Under the pieces are notes generated by a model. It saw nothing but the letters and a program-made list of their open reading frames with translations. It ran no database searches and was not told the origin of the DNA. Positions 27,487 to 36,760 of a stretch of DNA of 64,000 nt are shown one piece after another (the stretch's first letter is position 1; each line of letters starts with the position of its first letter). Where the stretch lies: contig NZ_WXVU01000004.1 in the NCBI RefSeq assembly GCF_009900745.1, positions 1-64,000 on the forward strand, in the 5' to 3' direction. Made by a program: the position numbers and the translations under genes. This DNA comes from Chryseobacterium sp. c4a. Lineage in GTDB: Bacteria > Bacteroidota > Bacteroidia > Flavobacteriales > Weeksellaceae.

Positions 27487-28023
27487 ATGAGTTTAAACGA
27501 AAGAATTTCAAAAGTTATAGAGTATTCCCAGCTTACCCCATCTGAATTTGCAGATGAGATTGATGTGCAGCGTTCTTCAATTTCGCATATTACATCCGGA
27601 AGAAATAAACCATCATTAGAATTTATCATAAAAATAAAATCCCGTTTCCCTGAACTTCTTTGGGATTGGCTGGTTACTGGTGAAGGGGAAATGCTAAAAA
27701 CGGAGTTGCCGGAAACAATGTTTTCGGAAGAACAGCCAGAAAATGATCCGGTACGAACAACTCCTCTACCCGATCTTTTTACCATGATGAACGATGATGA
27801 TGAATTTGGAGCAGATGAATCCGAAGCAGAACTGTCTCTAACTGCTTCTGGAGAATCGGCTATATCTGCCAAGGATAAAGCCGCGGAAAAAATATTGGAT
27901 TCTCAGCGATTAGAACCTTCACCAGAAGAAATAATCAGTCAAGTTATTGGAAATCAAACCAATAAGATAAAACGTATTGTTTTGTTCTACGAAAACGGAA
28001 AATTCGAAAGTTTTGAGCCTTAG
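27487..28023 (+). CDS. XRE-family transcriptional regulator
   Basis: The 178-residue protein has an N-terminal XRE helix-turn-helix at residues 1-60 (LTPSEFADEIDVQRSSISHI, then GRNKPSLEFIIKI). The middle (70-130) is acidic and poorly structured (NDDDEFGADESEAE). The C-terminus ends in a predicted helix-strand pair NKIKRIVLFYENGKFESFEP. The protein type is widespread in Flavobacteriia; its targets are unknown. Dyad sites in its own promoter suggest autorepression. A 167-bp tandem array begins directly downstream. Confidence 0.85.
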   Translation: MSLNERISKVIEYSQLTPSEFADEIDVQRSSISHITSGRNKPSLEFIIKIKSRFPELLWDWLVTGEGEMLKTELPETMFSEEQPENDPVRTTPLPDLFTMMNDDDEFGADESEAELSLTASGESAISAKDKAAEKILDSQRLEPSPEEIISQVIGNQTNKIKRIVLFYENGKFESFEP

Positions 28024-28039
28024 CTTTTAGACAATCATG

Positions 28040-28960
28040 ATTTATAGAGATATTCTCTCACTGATTTCTCAAATTAAGCAGATTTTACCCCATGTTCTCT
28101 GCTCAATCTGCGAGAAAATGTATACCAATTTCATTGAGTTTTTCCTAACTATTCAGCATAATTATACTGCTTCACTACCTTATTATTTGATGAAATATTC
28201 TGCAAAATTGTACTGATTTTCGCTCGCTGATTTTGCAAATTATGCAGATTTTTACCCCATGTTTTCTGCTCAATCTGCGAGAAAATGTATACCAATTTCA
28301 TTGAGTTTTTTCTAACTATTCAGCATAATTATACTGCTTCACTACCTTATTATTTGATGAAATATTCTGCAAAATTGTACTGATTTTCGCTCGCTGATTT
28401 TGCAAATTATGCAGATTTTACCCCATGTTCTCTGCTCAATCTGCGAGAAAATATATACCAATTTCATTGAGTTTTTTCTAACTATTCAGCATAACTATAC
28501 TTCTTCATTACCTTATTATTTGATGAAATATTCTGCAAAATTGTACGGATTTTAGCCCGCTGATTTCACAAATTATGCAGATTTTTACACCATGTTTTCT
28601 GCTCAATCAGCGAGAAAATGTATACCAATTTCATTGAGTTTTTTCTAACTATTCAGCATAATTATACGACTTCATTACCTTATTATTTGATGAAATATTC
28701 TTCAGAATTAAACTGATTTTAGCCCGCTGATTTCACAAATTATGCAGATTTTTACACCATGTTTTCTGCTCAATCTGCGAGAAAATGTATACCAATTTCA
28801 TTGAGTTTTTTCTAACTATTCAGCATAATTATAAGACTTTATTACCTTATTATTTGATGAAATATTCTTCAAAATTGTACTGATTTTCGCTCACTGATTT
28901 TACAAATTATACAGATTTTTAACCTCTGTTTTCTACTCGATTTATGAAAAAATACATACT
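28040..28960. repeat. Tandem array of about 5.5 units of 167 bp
   Basis: The phrase CGAGAAAATGTATACCAATT (with few changes) recurs at 28111, 28278, 28444, 28611 and 28778, giving spacings of 167, 166, 167 and 167. A decayed last unit runs to about 28960. Each unit contains GCAGATT and, 21 to 22 bases later, AATCTGC, so each can form a 7-bp hairpin. The units are non-coding in all frames. The spacers are not unique sequence, so this is not a CRISPR array. Confidence 0.9.
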
Positions 28961-29007
28961 AATTTTATTGCCTTTTTATCATAGAAAATTGGTCTAATCA
29001 TAAAAAA

Positions 29008-29030
29008 CCTGACCAAGGAAATTGGTCAGG
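29008..29030. terminator. Hairpin at the end of the 167-bp array
   Basis: A 9-bp perfect stem CCTGACCAA / TTGGTCAGG with a 5-base loop is flanked by A-rich sequence on both sides. It may terminate read-through from the XRE gene and array. The following 29031-29426 is AT-rich without a supported gene. Confidence 0.7.
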
Positions 29031-29426
29031 CTAAAAAATATTTGAAGAAGAAAACTAAAGCTATTTGCTTTATTTGTTTTTAAATTTTGATGAGAATTCC
29101 GATGAGACAGCTTCCATTTCATGGCTCATTAAAATGCTATATCAGGGAATAATAAGGAATCTATTTTGGGGCTTGATTTCTTCAGAGCCGGATCGATTCT
29201 GTCACATTAGAATAGAATTGTGGCAGAGGAAAAGTTTTTCATGTACTAGTTTTTTATAGTTGAATCAAATATATAAATTAAAAATAAAATCAACAACAAA
29301 AACTTAATTATTTTAACAAATAATTAATATTAAAGACAAATTATACTTTAATTACCAATGTTGAATATTTTATTCAAATTATCAAATCTTTAATAAATAT
29401 GATCATTCAATTAAAACCACTCAAAT

Positions 29427-29456
29427 AAAAAGACCCGCAGAATATGCGGGTCTTTT
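29427..29456. terminator. Terminator of the proline dehydrogenase gene
   Basis: The stem AAAAGACCCGCA / TGCGGGTCTTTT (12 bp) with a 6-base loop lies 25 bases after the stop codon on the minus strand. Confidence 0.85.
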
Positions 29457-29480
29457 CATTATTTGAATAACAATTTATTA

Positions 29481-30647
29481 TTATTTTTTTCTTCTTTCTA
29501 ATTCTTTCTTGATCAGTCCAAGCTCTCTTCCGGTTTGTCCGGCTACAGAGGTATTTTCCTGAGCTCTTCTCGTAAGATATGGCACAACATCCTTTACAGG
29601 CCCATACGGAAGATATTTAGCCACATTATAGCCTTTATCAGACAGATAGAAGGTAATATTATCACTCATTCCGTAAAGCTGTCCAAAATAAACATGTGGA
29701 TTGCCATTTTCTAAAGATTTGGCTTTCATTTTATCCATAATCAATTCAGAAGAAATTTCATTATGGGTTCCAAAGAATGCTGATACTTTATCCAGGTGAT
29801 TCATCACAAAGTCTATTCCTGCATTATAATTCTTATCTGAAGCATCTTTGCTAGGCTGAATTGGGTCTGCATAACCTTTTTCTGCTGCTCTGGCTCTTTC
29901 TTTCTCCATATAAGCTCCACGAACGATCTTATAACCGATGAAATAGTTCTTTTCTCTTGCTCTCTGAAGATGTGCTTCCATATATTCCAATCTTCCCGTT
30001 CTGTACATCTGAATGGTGTTCCAAACGATTGGTTTTTCCTGGTTATATTTCTCCATCATCTCCTCACAAAGTTGGTCTGCTGAATCCTGCATCCAGGTTT
30101 CTTCAGCGTCTACCATTACTTTTTTATCATTTTCATGGCAAAGAGCGCATACTTCATCAAATCTTTTTACCACTCTCTCCCATTCTTCTTTCTGGCTGGT
30201 CGTAAGCTCTGCCCCTTTTCCAACAGCTTCATAAAGATCAATTCTTCCAAATGCTGTAGGCTTAAATACGATAAAAGGAATCGCCGGATTTCCTACAGAG
30301 AATCTTACGATATCTTTAATCTCCTTACATACTGCATCAAAAGTTGCTTCATCTTCTTTTCCTTCAATGGAATAATCGAAAATACTTCCAACTCCTCTCT
30401 TGAAAAGCTGTTTTACAACCTTCATACTTTCCTCACGGGTTTCTCCACCACAGAACTGTTCAAACAAAGTGTTTTTTACAATTCCGGTAACGAATGGGAA
30501 GTTGTTGTGTACTGTAAAATTAAGAACGGATGTTCCAAGGCTGGTAAGAGCGGGCTGTTCAATCATTTTAAACATCCAGTAAGCCTTTCTCAACTGTGCA
30601 TCTGTCTTATCTGCAAATGCAACTTTAGTATCATTAAAAATGGGCAT
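29481..30647 (-). CDS. Proline dehydrogenase
   Basis: The 388-residue protein matches the stand-alone PRODH family, FAD enzymes that oxidise proline to pyrroline-5-carboxylate. The TIM-barrel motifs are visible: VMVDAEETWMQDSADQLCEE, YKIVRGAYMEKER (flavin and substrate region) and the closing PYGPVKDVVPYLTRRAQEN with the carboxylate-binding Arg pair. There is no fused P5C dehydrogenase domain, so a separate enzyme must finish the pathway. The gene is monocistronic. Confidence 0.9.
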   Translation of the reverse strand: MPIFNDTKVAFADKTDAQLRKAYWMFKMIEQPALTSLGTSVLNFTVHNNFPFVTGIVKNTLFEQFCGGETREESMKVVKQLFKRGVGSIFDYSIEGKEDEATFDAVCKEIKDIVRFSVGNPAIPFIVFKPTAFGRIDLYEAVGKGAELTTSQKEEWERVVKRFDEVCALCHENDKKVMVDAEETWMQDSADQLCEEMMEKYNQEKPIVWNTIQMYRTGRLEYMEAHLQRAREKNYFIGYKIVRGAYMEKERARAAEKGYADPIQPSKDASDKNYNAGIDFVMNHLDKVSAFFGTHNEISSELIMDKMKAKSLENGNPHVYFGQLYGMSDNITFYLSDKGYNVAKYLPYGPVKDVVPYLTRRAQENTSVAGQTGRELGLIKKELERRKK

Positions 30648-30711
30648 TCCTATTTATTAAATTTAGTTACGCAAAGGTAATAATAACCTTAGTTTATTTA
30701 AAGAATTTTTA

Positions 30712-31641
30712 TTATAATTTATGTTCAATTCCGTTTAAAAGCATTGCTATAATTCCTACAAAGACCCAAAAACGTAATATATTCAATGTAAGGAAGTTAC
30801 TTTTTCGGGTGGAATTTAAAAAAAGATAAATACACAAGATCATTACAAATAGTCCACCTGCAAAATAATACGCCATAAATCCGGAAACTCCAGTTTTGGC
30901 AATAATTTTCATCGAAACTCCCATCGTTATAAGGAGTAAAGATATCAGGATGAGCTTTGTATTTCTGCTTTTAAAATAATTGGGAATGGTAATATATCCA
31001 AATGTTTTATCAACGCTTCTTGTCAATGTATCTTTTACAATGTCGATGCACAATAGGATCAAAAAGAGAAAGACAGCCATCAGAAAAACCTTCTTGGAAA
31101 AGGTTTCATAATAGACCATCATTCCAAAGAAAGGATATAAGGTAAGACTTACAAAGGTGAGGTTATTCAAGATTAATATCCTGCTTAATTTGTGACTGTA
31201 AAACCACATAAAAAACTGGTATACTACAAAAAAGATGAAAACATTATGGGAAATCATCCAGGCCACACCTAAAGAAATCACACTTAATCCCAGATAAGCG
31301 TATAAAAAATACTTCTGCTTGATAAAGTTTTGAATTCTGGTTCTGAAAGGTTTTACAATATGATCTTTTTCCAGATCATAGAACTGATTGATAATTCCAC
31401 CTGCTAAAATAGTCAGAACGGTACAGAAAATAATGCCGTGAACTTTAAAATCAAAGACAAAATTTCTGAAGGATTCTTCCTGATTAAATAGAAAAAAGGT
31501 TGAGACATAGAGGGCAAATGTTAAAAGAGCAGCTACAAAAAAACGTGCTCCGAGCAAAAAGCCCACGAATTGTGAAAATCTGTAATATAGAGATTTTGAG
31601 ATATATTTTTTGGATTGGAAAGTTTCTTTTTCAGAATTCAT
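30712..31641 (-). CDS. UbiA-family prenyltransferase
   Basis: The 309-residue membrane protein has about eight hydrophobic helices. A first Asp-rich motif (NQFYDLEKDHIVKPFRTRI) is close to the UbiA consensus NDxxDxxxD, with the leading pair changed to NQ. The second Asp-rich loop shows LCIDIVKDTLTRSVDKTFG. The family transfers prenyl chains to aromatic or glycerol acceptors. It lies 10 bases downstream of a mevalonate kinase gene, so the pair links isoprenoid supply with a prenyl transfer. In Bacteroidota this relative is often named geranylgeranylglycerol-phosphate geranylgeranyltransferase; the acceptor is not certain. Confidence 0.8.
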   Translation of the reverse strand: MNSEKETFQSKKYISKSLYYRFSQFVGFLLGARFFVAALLTFALYVSTFFLFNQEESFRNFVFDFKVHGIIFCTVLTILAGGIINQFYDLEKDHIVKPFRTRIQNFIKQKYFLYAYLGLSVISLGVAWMISHNVFIFFVVYQFFMWFYSHKLSRILILNNLTFVSLTLYPFFGMMVYYETFSKKVFLMAVFLFLILLCIDIVKDTLTRSVDKTFGYITIPNYFKSRNTKLILISLLLITMGVSMKIIAKTGVSGFMAYYFAGGLFVMILCIYLFLNSTRKSNFLTLNILRFWVFVGIIAMLLNGIEHKL

Positions 31642-31651
31642 TCCAACCTGT

Positions 31652-32578
31652 TTAAAATCTGTAAATCACCTCTTTTTGGAAACCATCAAGCATTTTTTCT
31701 GCTTTTTCATAGTCCTGAGTAAAGCCTAAAATATAGCCGCCGCCGCCGCTTCCACAAAGTTTTAAGTAATAAGCATTAGAGTCCAGACCTTTTTTCCAGA
31801 TGTTAAAAATGCTTTCAGGAATCATTGGACGGAAATGTTCATACGCCCAGTGAGAAAGCTTTTTAAGGTTTCTAAAGAAAGGATTCATGTCTTTTTTAAG
31901 GAACGCTTCTATACAAGCGTTGTTGTAACGGATAAATTCTTCTTTCAAAGTTTTACGGAACCCTTCTGTCTTCATTTTCTCAAAGAAGATTTGAATCATA
32001 GGCCCTGTTTCTCCTGTAATTCCGGAATCGATCAGGAAAATAGCTCCTTTTCCTTCTTCACCATCAGGAATGGATACTCTGTCCAGGTTTTCTTTATTTT
32101 CGATAAGAATAGGCAGGTTCATGTAACAGATCAAAGGATCCATTCCTGAACTTTTTCCATGGAAATAACTTTCCATTTCACCAAAAACGGCTTTTAATTT
32201 TTTAAGATTTTCTTTGGAGATATTATCCGGATTCAGTTTACTCACCGAATATTTTTCAAAAATAGCAGCCACCAAAGCTCCTGAACTTCCTACTCCATAA
32301 CCCTGAGGAATATTGGAATCAAAGAAAAGGCCGTTTGCAATATCTTTTTTGAAGCTTTCAATATCCAATGTAAAATCATCAGAAAGATCAAGCTCTGTAA
32401 GAAAGTTTGAATATTTCTGCAGATATCTGTTTGAATTAAGCTCAGATTCTGAAGCCAGGTCTGAAAATTTTAAGGTTCCTTTATAAAAGCTGTAAGGTAC
32501 TACAAGCCCTTGGGAATCTTCAATCATTCCATATTCTCCAAACAGAATTATTTTTGCATAAAATAAGGGGTTGGTCAT
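31652..32578 (-). CDS. Mevalonate kinase-like GHMP kinase
   Basis: Starting at 32578 (MTNPLFYAKIILFGEY) gives 308 residues. The GHMP kinase signatures are present: the N-terminal KIILFGEYGMI, the ATP loop PQGYGVGSSGALVAA, the SGMDPLICYM segment with the catalytic Asp region, and a C-terminal LCGSGGGGYILG. Mevalonate kinase fits best, using ATP to make mevalonate 5-phosphate, because of the LFGEYGMI start and the prenyltransferase neighbour. An upstream in-frame start at 32632 would add 18 unsupported residues. Confidence 0.8.
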   Translation of the reverse strand: MTNPLFYAKIILFGEYGMIEDSQGLVVPYSFYKGTLKFSDLASESELNSNRYLQKYSNFLTELDLSDDFTLDIESFKKDIANGLFFDSNIPQGYGVGSSGALVAAIFEKYSVSKLNPDNISKENLKKLKAVFGEMESYFHGKSSGMDPLICYMNLPILIENKENLDRVSIPDGEEGKGAIFLIDSGITGETGPMIQIFFEKMKTEGFRKTLKEEFIRYNNACIEAFLKKDMNPFFRNLKKLSHWAYEHFRPMIPESIFNIWKKGLDSNAYYLKLCGSGGGGYILGFTQDYEKAEKMLDGFQKEVIYRF

Positions 32579-32781
32579 ATTGACAATAAATCTTTTTGCA
32601 AAGTTAAAAATTATTCCGCTGAATATAAGCAAAACTTAGACCGAATTATCAGTTTTTTGATTCTGCTTCCCTATATTCTTATATAAAAATACAAAATAAA
32701 ACTCCAAATCTGAAGAATTTCGGTATTATTTGATGATCGTTTTTATTTTTAGTGCCCATTAATGTTAAGTTAAAAAATAAA

Positions 32782-32807
32782 AAAAGACGTTAAAAATAAC
32801 GTCTTTT
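32782..32807. terminator. Terminator of the UMF1-type transporter gene
   Basis: The stem AAAAGACGTTA / TAACGTCTTTT with a 4-base A-rich loop lies 7 bases beyond the stop codon. Confidence 0.85.
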
Positions 32808-32813
32808 ACTTTT

Positions 32814-34304
32814 TTATAATGTTTCTCTGTTTTTTCTCATTTTCACCTTCAGAAATCGGATCAATATCAATCCTGCTCCGAAGAAAATTGTCATGGATAA
32901 GGCTGCAATTCGCATATTATTAAAATGCTCAATTAATGTTGCAAAGATAAATGTACCAATGATGATAGCAATCTTTTCCAATACATCATAGAAACTGAAA
33001 TAAGTAGTGTTTTCCATAGAGTTTTCCGGAAGTAGCTTTGAATAAGTAGATCTGGACATTGCCTGAAGACCTCCCATTACCAATCCTACTACTGCTGCTA
33101 CTCCATAGAACTGATATTCTACGGTTGGATTTTCTTTATTTAAGAAATAAGCCCATAAACAAGCTACGATCCATAGGAAGATAGCAATTGAAATAACATT
33201 TTTGTTTCCTATCCTTTTGGATAATCTTGAGAAGATTACGGCTCCAATAATAGCTTCGATCTGGATCACCAAAAGAGTTCCGATAAGTTTATCCTGAGCT
33301 AAATTGATCTCACTTTTTCCAAATAAGGTTGCCATAAGGAAAATGGTCTGCATACCAACACTGTAGAAGAAGAAGCTTGAAAGAAAGAACTTCAAATTTC
33401 TGTCTTTGAATAGCTCGCCTCCTACTTTAAACAATTCATGAAAGCTTTCTTTGGCAATATCTTTGTAAAAGCTCATGTTATCTTTTAAGACTTCAAAGAA
33501 TCCGCCTTGTTCTTCGTGCTTTTTGAAGATATTTTTATAGTTTAATAATACAAGATCTTTAGGAAGTTTATCTTTTACATCTCCAAATTGAGGAAGGTGC
33601 TTGAAGGTATATTGAGAAAACCCAAACCACCATGCTCCAGTCAACAGGAAGCTGATTCTTGTAAATAACAGCTGCTGTGCCGCTCCTTTAGCAAAAACCT
33701 GAATCAGTACTAAACACAACACCACTAAAACCACAGAGCCAATATATCCATATACATATCCTTTTGCAGAAAGTGCATCTTGTCTGTCCGGTGTTGCAAT
33801 GTCCGGAAGGAAAGAGTTATAGAATACTAAACTTCCCCAGAATCCTACACTGGCTGTAATACTGAATAAGAGTCCAAGAAATACATTATGCATCCCAGTG
33901 AACATCGCTAATCCCATACAAGATGTTGCTCCTAAGTAACAGAAAAATTGCAGGAATGATTTTTTATTTCCGATAGTATCCGCCAATGAAGATAAAAATG
34001 GAGACAGCAATACTACAATAAAGAATGATATCGTGAGTGAATATCCATATACCGCATCCGGTTGGTATTCATTTCCAAAGATTTTGATCATATGTCTCAC
34101 CGGGACATCGATCCATTTTTTGGTTTCCGTCACATATTCTTTTTTCTCATACGCTGTGGTAAGGATTGAGTAATAGATGGGGAAAATGGTGGAAGTAATA
34201 ACCAGGGAATACACAGAGTTTGCCCAGTCATATACTGCCCAAGCTTTCATAATCTTTGGATTATTCTTTATGTTGTTGGGTTGTCGATTCTCAGTTTCAG
34301 ACAT
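32814..34304 (-). CDS. MFS transporter, UMF1 / Atg22-like
   Basis: The 496-residue protein has about 12 membrane helices and the family opening KAWAVYDWANSVYSLVITSTIFPIYY, in which YDWANSxY is diagnostic. Other landmarks are LSSLADTIGNKKSFLQ and GLVMGGLQAMSRSTYSKLLP. Members are thought to export small solutes such as amino acids; the bacterial substrate is unknown. It is a single-gene unit. Confidence 0.88.
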   Translation of the reverse strand: MSETENRQPNNIKNNPKIMKAWAVYDWANSVYSLVITSTIFPIYYSILTTAYEKKEYVTETKKWIDVPVRHMIKIFGNEYQPDAVYGYSLTISFFIVVLLSPFLSSLADTIGNKKSFLQFFCYLGATSCMGLAMFTGMHNVFLGLLFSITASVGFWGSLVFYNSFLPDIATPDRQDALSAKGYVYGYIGSVVLVVLCLVLIQVFAKGAAQQLLFTRISFLLTGAWWFGFSQYTFKHLPQFGDVKDKLPKDLVLLNYKNIFKKHEEQGGFFEVLKDNMSFYKDIAKESFHELFKVGGELFKDRNLKFFLSSFFFYSVGMQTIFLMATLFGKSEINLAQDKLIGTLLVIQIEAIIGAVIFSRLSKRIGNKNVISIAIFLWIVACLWAYFLNKENPTVEYQFYGVAAVVGLVMGGLQAMSRSTYSKLLPENSMENTTYFSFYDVLEKIAIIIGTFIFATLIEHFNNMRIAALSMTIFFGAGLILIRFLKVKMRKNRETL

Positions 34305-34410
34305 TTCAAATAAATATTAGTAGCACAAAAATAGAAAAACCATTAAGAAATGGATAAGATTTTAAAAAAATTATCCATTCCTTAATGGTAACATATTCTA
34401 AAACAGAATA

Positions 34411-35589
34411 TTAGATATTCTCAATTACGATTGCAGAAGCACCACCACCTCCGTTACAGATTGCTGCTGCACCGTATTTAGCATTATTTTGTTTCAATAC
34501 ATTGATTAATGTAACAATGATTCTTGAACCAGAGCTTCCCAGTGGATGTCCTAATGCTACCGCACCACCGTTTACGTTTACTTTAGAAGCATCTAACCCT
34601 AAGATTTTATTGTTAGCCAGTCCTACTACAGAGAACGCTTCATTAAACTCGAAGAAATCGATATCTGATACTTCTAATCCTGCTTTTTTAAGAGCGATAG
34701 GTAATGCTTTAGCTGGAGCAGTTGTAAAGTTTTCAGGCTCCTGTGCAGCATCAGCATAAGATACAATCTTTGCTAAAGGCTTCAATCCTAGTTCTTCCAT
34801 TTTTTCTTTAGAAACAAGGATGAGTGCAGATGCTCCGTCATTCAATGTGGATGCATTAGCTGCTGTTACTGTACCTTCTTCTTTTTTGAAAACAGTAGGA
34901 AGGGTTGTAATTCTGTCGAAGTTTACTGCTTTGTATTCTTCATCTTCAGCAAAAATTACAGGTTCTCCTTTTCTCTGAGGAATAGAAACAGGGACTATTT
35001 CGTCATTGAATTTTCCTTCGCTCCAAGCTTTTGCTGATCTCTTATAAGATTCTATAGCGAAATTATCCTGATCTTCTCTTGTAATGTTGTAATCAACGGC
35101 ACATTTTTCCGCACATACTCCCATGTGTACTTTGTTATAAACGTCCGTAAGACCGTCTAACACCATACCATCAAGCATTTTGATATCTCCCAATTTGGTA
35201 GCTACTCTTGCGTTATAATAGTGAGGAACTAAAGACATATTTTCCATACCTCCTGCAACAATCACTTCTGCATCACCGGCTTTGATTGCCTGTGCAGCCA
35301 TAGTTACAGCCTTCATTCCTGAAGCACACACTTTATTTACTGTAGTGGAAGGTGTATTGATAGAAAGACCTGCGCCTAGTGCTACCTGGCGAGCCGGCGC
35401 TTGTCCTTCTCCTGCCTGTAGTACATTTCCCATATAAATTTCCTGAACGTTTGCAGGATCTAGACCAATTTTATCTAATGCTCCTTTTACAGCTGTAGCT
35501 CCAAGTTTGGTAGCCGGAACTGTTGATAAACTTCCCATAAAACTTCCCATAGGAGTTCTTACTGCGGAAACAATGAATACTTCTTTCAT
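34411..35589 (-). CDS. Acetyl-CoA C-acyltransferase (thiolase)
   Basis: Starting at 35589 (MKEVFIVSAVRTPMGSFMGS) gives 392 residues, the usual thiolase length. The nucleophile is Cys88 (NKVCASGMKAV). His348 (GHPLGSSGSR) and Cys378 (CNGGGGASA) complete the site. It condenses two acetyl-CoA or cleaves 3-ketoacyl-CoA. EtfAB, which serve acyl-CoA dehydrogenases, lie 3 kb away. A start eight codons earlier is open but not typical of the family. Confidence 0.93.
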   Translation of the reverse strand: MKEVFIVSAVRTPMGSFMGSLSTVPATKLGATAVKGALDKIGLDPANVQEIYMGNVLQAGEGQAPARQVALGAGLSINTPSTTVNKVCASGMKAVTMAAQAIKAGDAEVIVAGGMENMSLVPHYYNARVATKLGDIKMLDGMVLDGLTDVYNKVHMGVCAEKCAVDYNITREDQDNFAIESYKRSAKAWSEGKFNDEIVPVSIPQRKGEPVIFAEDEEYKAVNFDRITTLPTVFKKEEGTVTAANASTLNDGASALILVSKEKMEELGLKPLAKIVSYADAAQEPENFTTAPAKALPIALKKAGLEVSDIDFFEFNEAFSVVGLANNKILGLDASKVNVNGGAVALGHPLGSSGSRIIVTLINVLKQNNAKYGAAAICNGGGGASAIVIENI

Positions 35590-35646
35590 GTATATAATTT
35601 TTATTTTAGCCAAAATGAAACCTGAGCTTCACTTTTATAATTAAAT

Positions 35647-36057
35647 TTATTTTGTCTTTATGTATACAACGTCAAATTCAGATCCTTCAATCTTTGTATT
35701 TACTTTCAGCATATTATCCTGAGTAGCAACCACTTTATTATTGAAAACGTCTCCAATCTGTGCTGGATCATTCTTATCCGACTTCTCCATAACAATTGAT
35801 TTGTAATTACAGTTATCAACAAAAACCAATGTGGATTTGATATAGTCTTTTCCGTTGTTAAAATATTCGGTTTGAACATTATCTTTAATGGTCATATACC
35901 AAATTGATTCAGGATAATTAATCCGTAAGAATTTACCTTCTTTTATGTTGGTACATTTAACCGGATTATCCGGCTTTTTTTGTTCTGTTTGCTGGGATTT
36001 GACCTGTGAGGTCATCAACAATAATATCCCCGCTGAAAATGCTTTTAAAAGGTTCAT
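35647..36057 (-). CDS. Hypothetical secreted protein
   Basis: This 136-residue protein has a signal peptide (MNLLKAFSAGILLLMTSQVKSQ). The mature part is strand-rich with the pattern CTNIKEGKFLRINYPES and FVDNCNYKSIVMEKSD, giving two Cys that may pair. Similar small lipocalin-sized exported proteins are common in Chryseobacterium, but I do not recognise a family. It lies 3 bases downstream of the membrane-protein gene at 36061-36465, so the two are probably co-transcribed. Confidence 0.65.
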   Translation of the reverse strand: MNLLKAFSAGILLLMTSQVKSQQTEQKKPDNPVKCTNIKEGKFLRINYPESIWYMTIKDNVQTEYFNNGKDYIKSTLVFVDNCNYKSIVMEKSDKNDPAQIGDVFNNKVVATQDNMLKVNTKIEGSEFDVVYIKTK

Positions 36058-36060
36058 TTT

Positions 36061-36465
36061 TTATATTTGAGTTCGTTGATTTACTTTTTTATTTTTTACT
36101 GCAAAAATCATTAGAAAAGCGCCTAAAAATTCCACTACCCAGCCCCATTTTAATTTCACAATTCCTGCAAATGCTTCTCTCCATGATTTAAAAGGTAAGA
36201 AACTGAAGTATTCTAAAGACTGTAGCTTAACAGCTGCCAAAGTGAGTACGAATAATAGAATAAGAAAAATTCCAAAAAGCCTCACAATTTTTGCATTACT
36301 ATTAACAATACCAAAGACTGCACACGCAGAAAGAATCCAACATGTAATAGCCAAATAGTGATCCAGTTTCCAATAATCCCAGTTCCCTATAATGGGTACA
36401 TGTACTAAAGGCAGAAAACTTCCTACAACCACTAATATCAATCCTAATAACTGAATATTTTTCAT
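36061..36465 (-). CDS. Hypothetical membrane protein
   Basis: From the start at 36465 (MKNIQLLGLILVVVGSFLPL) the protein has 134 residues and four hydrophobic helices, ending VEFLGAFLMIFAVKNKKVNQ. This layout resembles small integral membrane proteins of unknown function that begin with a LGLxLxxxGxFLPLV helix. The upstream extension to 36522 is not supported. It shares a transcript with the secreted protein downstream. Confidence 0.6.
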   Translation of the reverse strand: MKNIQLLGLILVVVGSFLPLVHVPIIGNWDYWKLDHYLAITCWILSACAVFGIVNSNAKIVRLFGIFLILLFVLTLAAVKLQSLEYFSFLPFKSWREAFAGIVKLKWGWVVEFLGAFLMIFAVKNKKVNQRTQI

Positions 36466-36707
36466 ATTTACTAAAGTGCCAAAATACAAAAAAAAACACA
36501 TTTTTAAACCATCTCTTATCAAACATTCATTTCACCTCCCTAACAATCATTAGTCACAATAAAAAACTTTCAACATTGAATATACTTTAAAAATAATCAC
36601 ATTTTATTACCAAATTAAAAACACAATATAATCATTCTAATAATTTTCAAATCCCTTTTTATGCTTAGCAGCGGTTTAGCTTAATTATGACGTGGTCTGA
36701 AATAAAA

Positions 36708-36738
36708 AAATTGCACTTCCGTTATGAAAGTGCAATTT
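36708..36738. terminator. Terminator of the nucleoside permease gene
   Basis: The 11-bp stem AAATTGCACTT / AAGTGCAATTT with a loop of 9 bases lies 23 bases after the stop codon on the minus strand. Confidence 0.85.
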
Positions 36739-36760
36739 TATATTGTTAATAGTAACTCAA

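Noticed and set aside
28040..28960. CRISPR array
   Set aside because: The period is 167 bp and the whole unit repeats; there are no short repeats with unique spacers and no cas genes.
29065..29259. Short plus-strand open frame after the 167-bp array
   Set aside because: No homology-like features, unusual composition and no promoter; it lies in AT-rich DNA between terminators.
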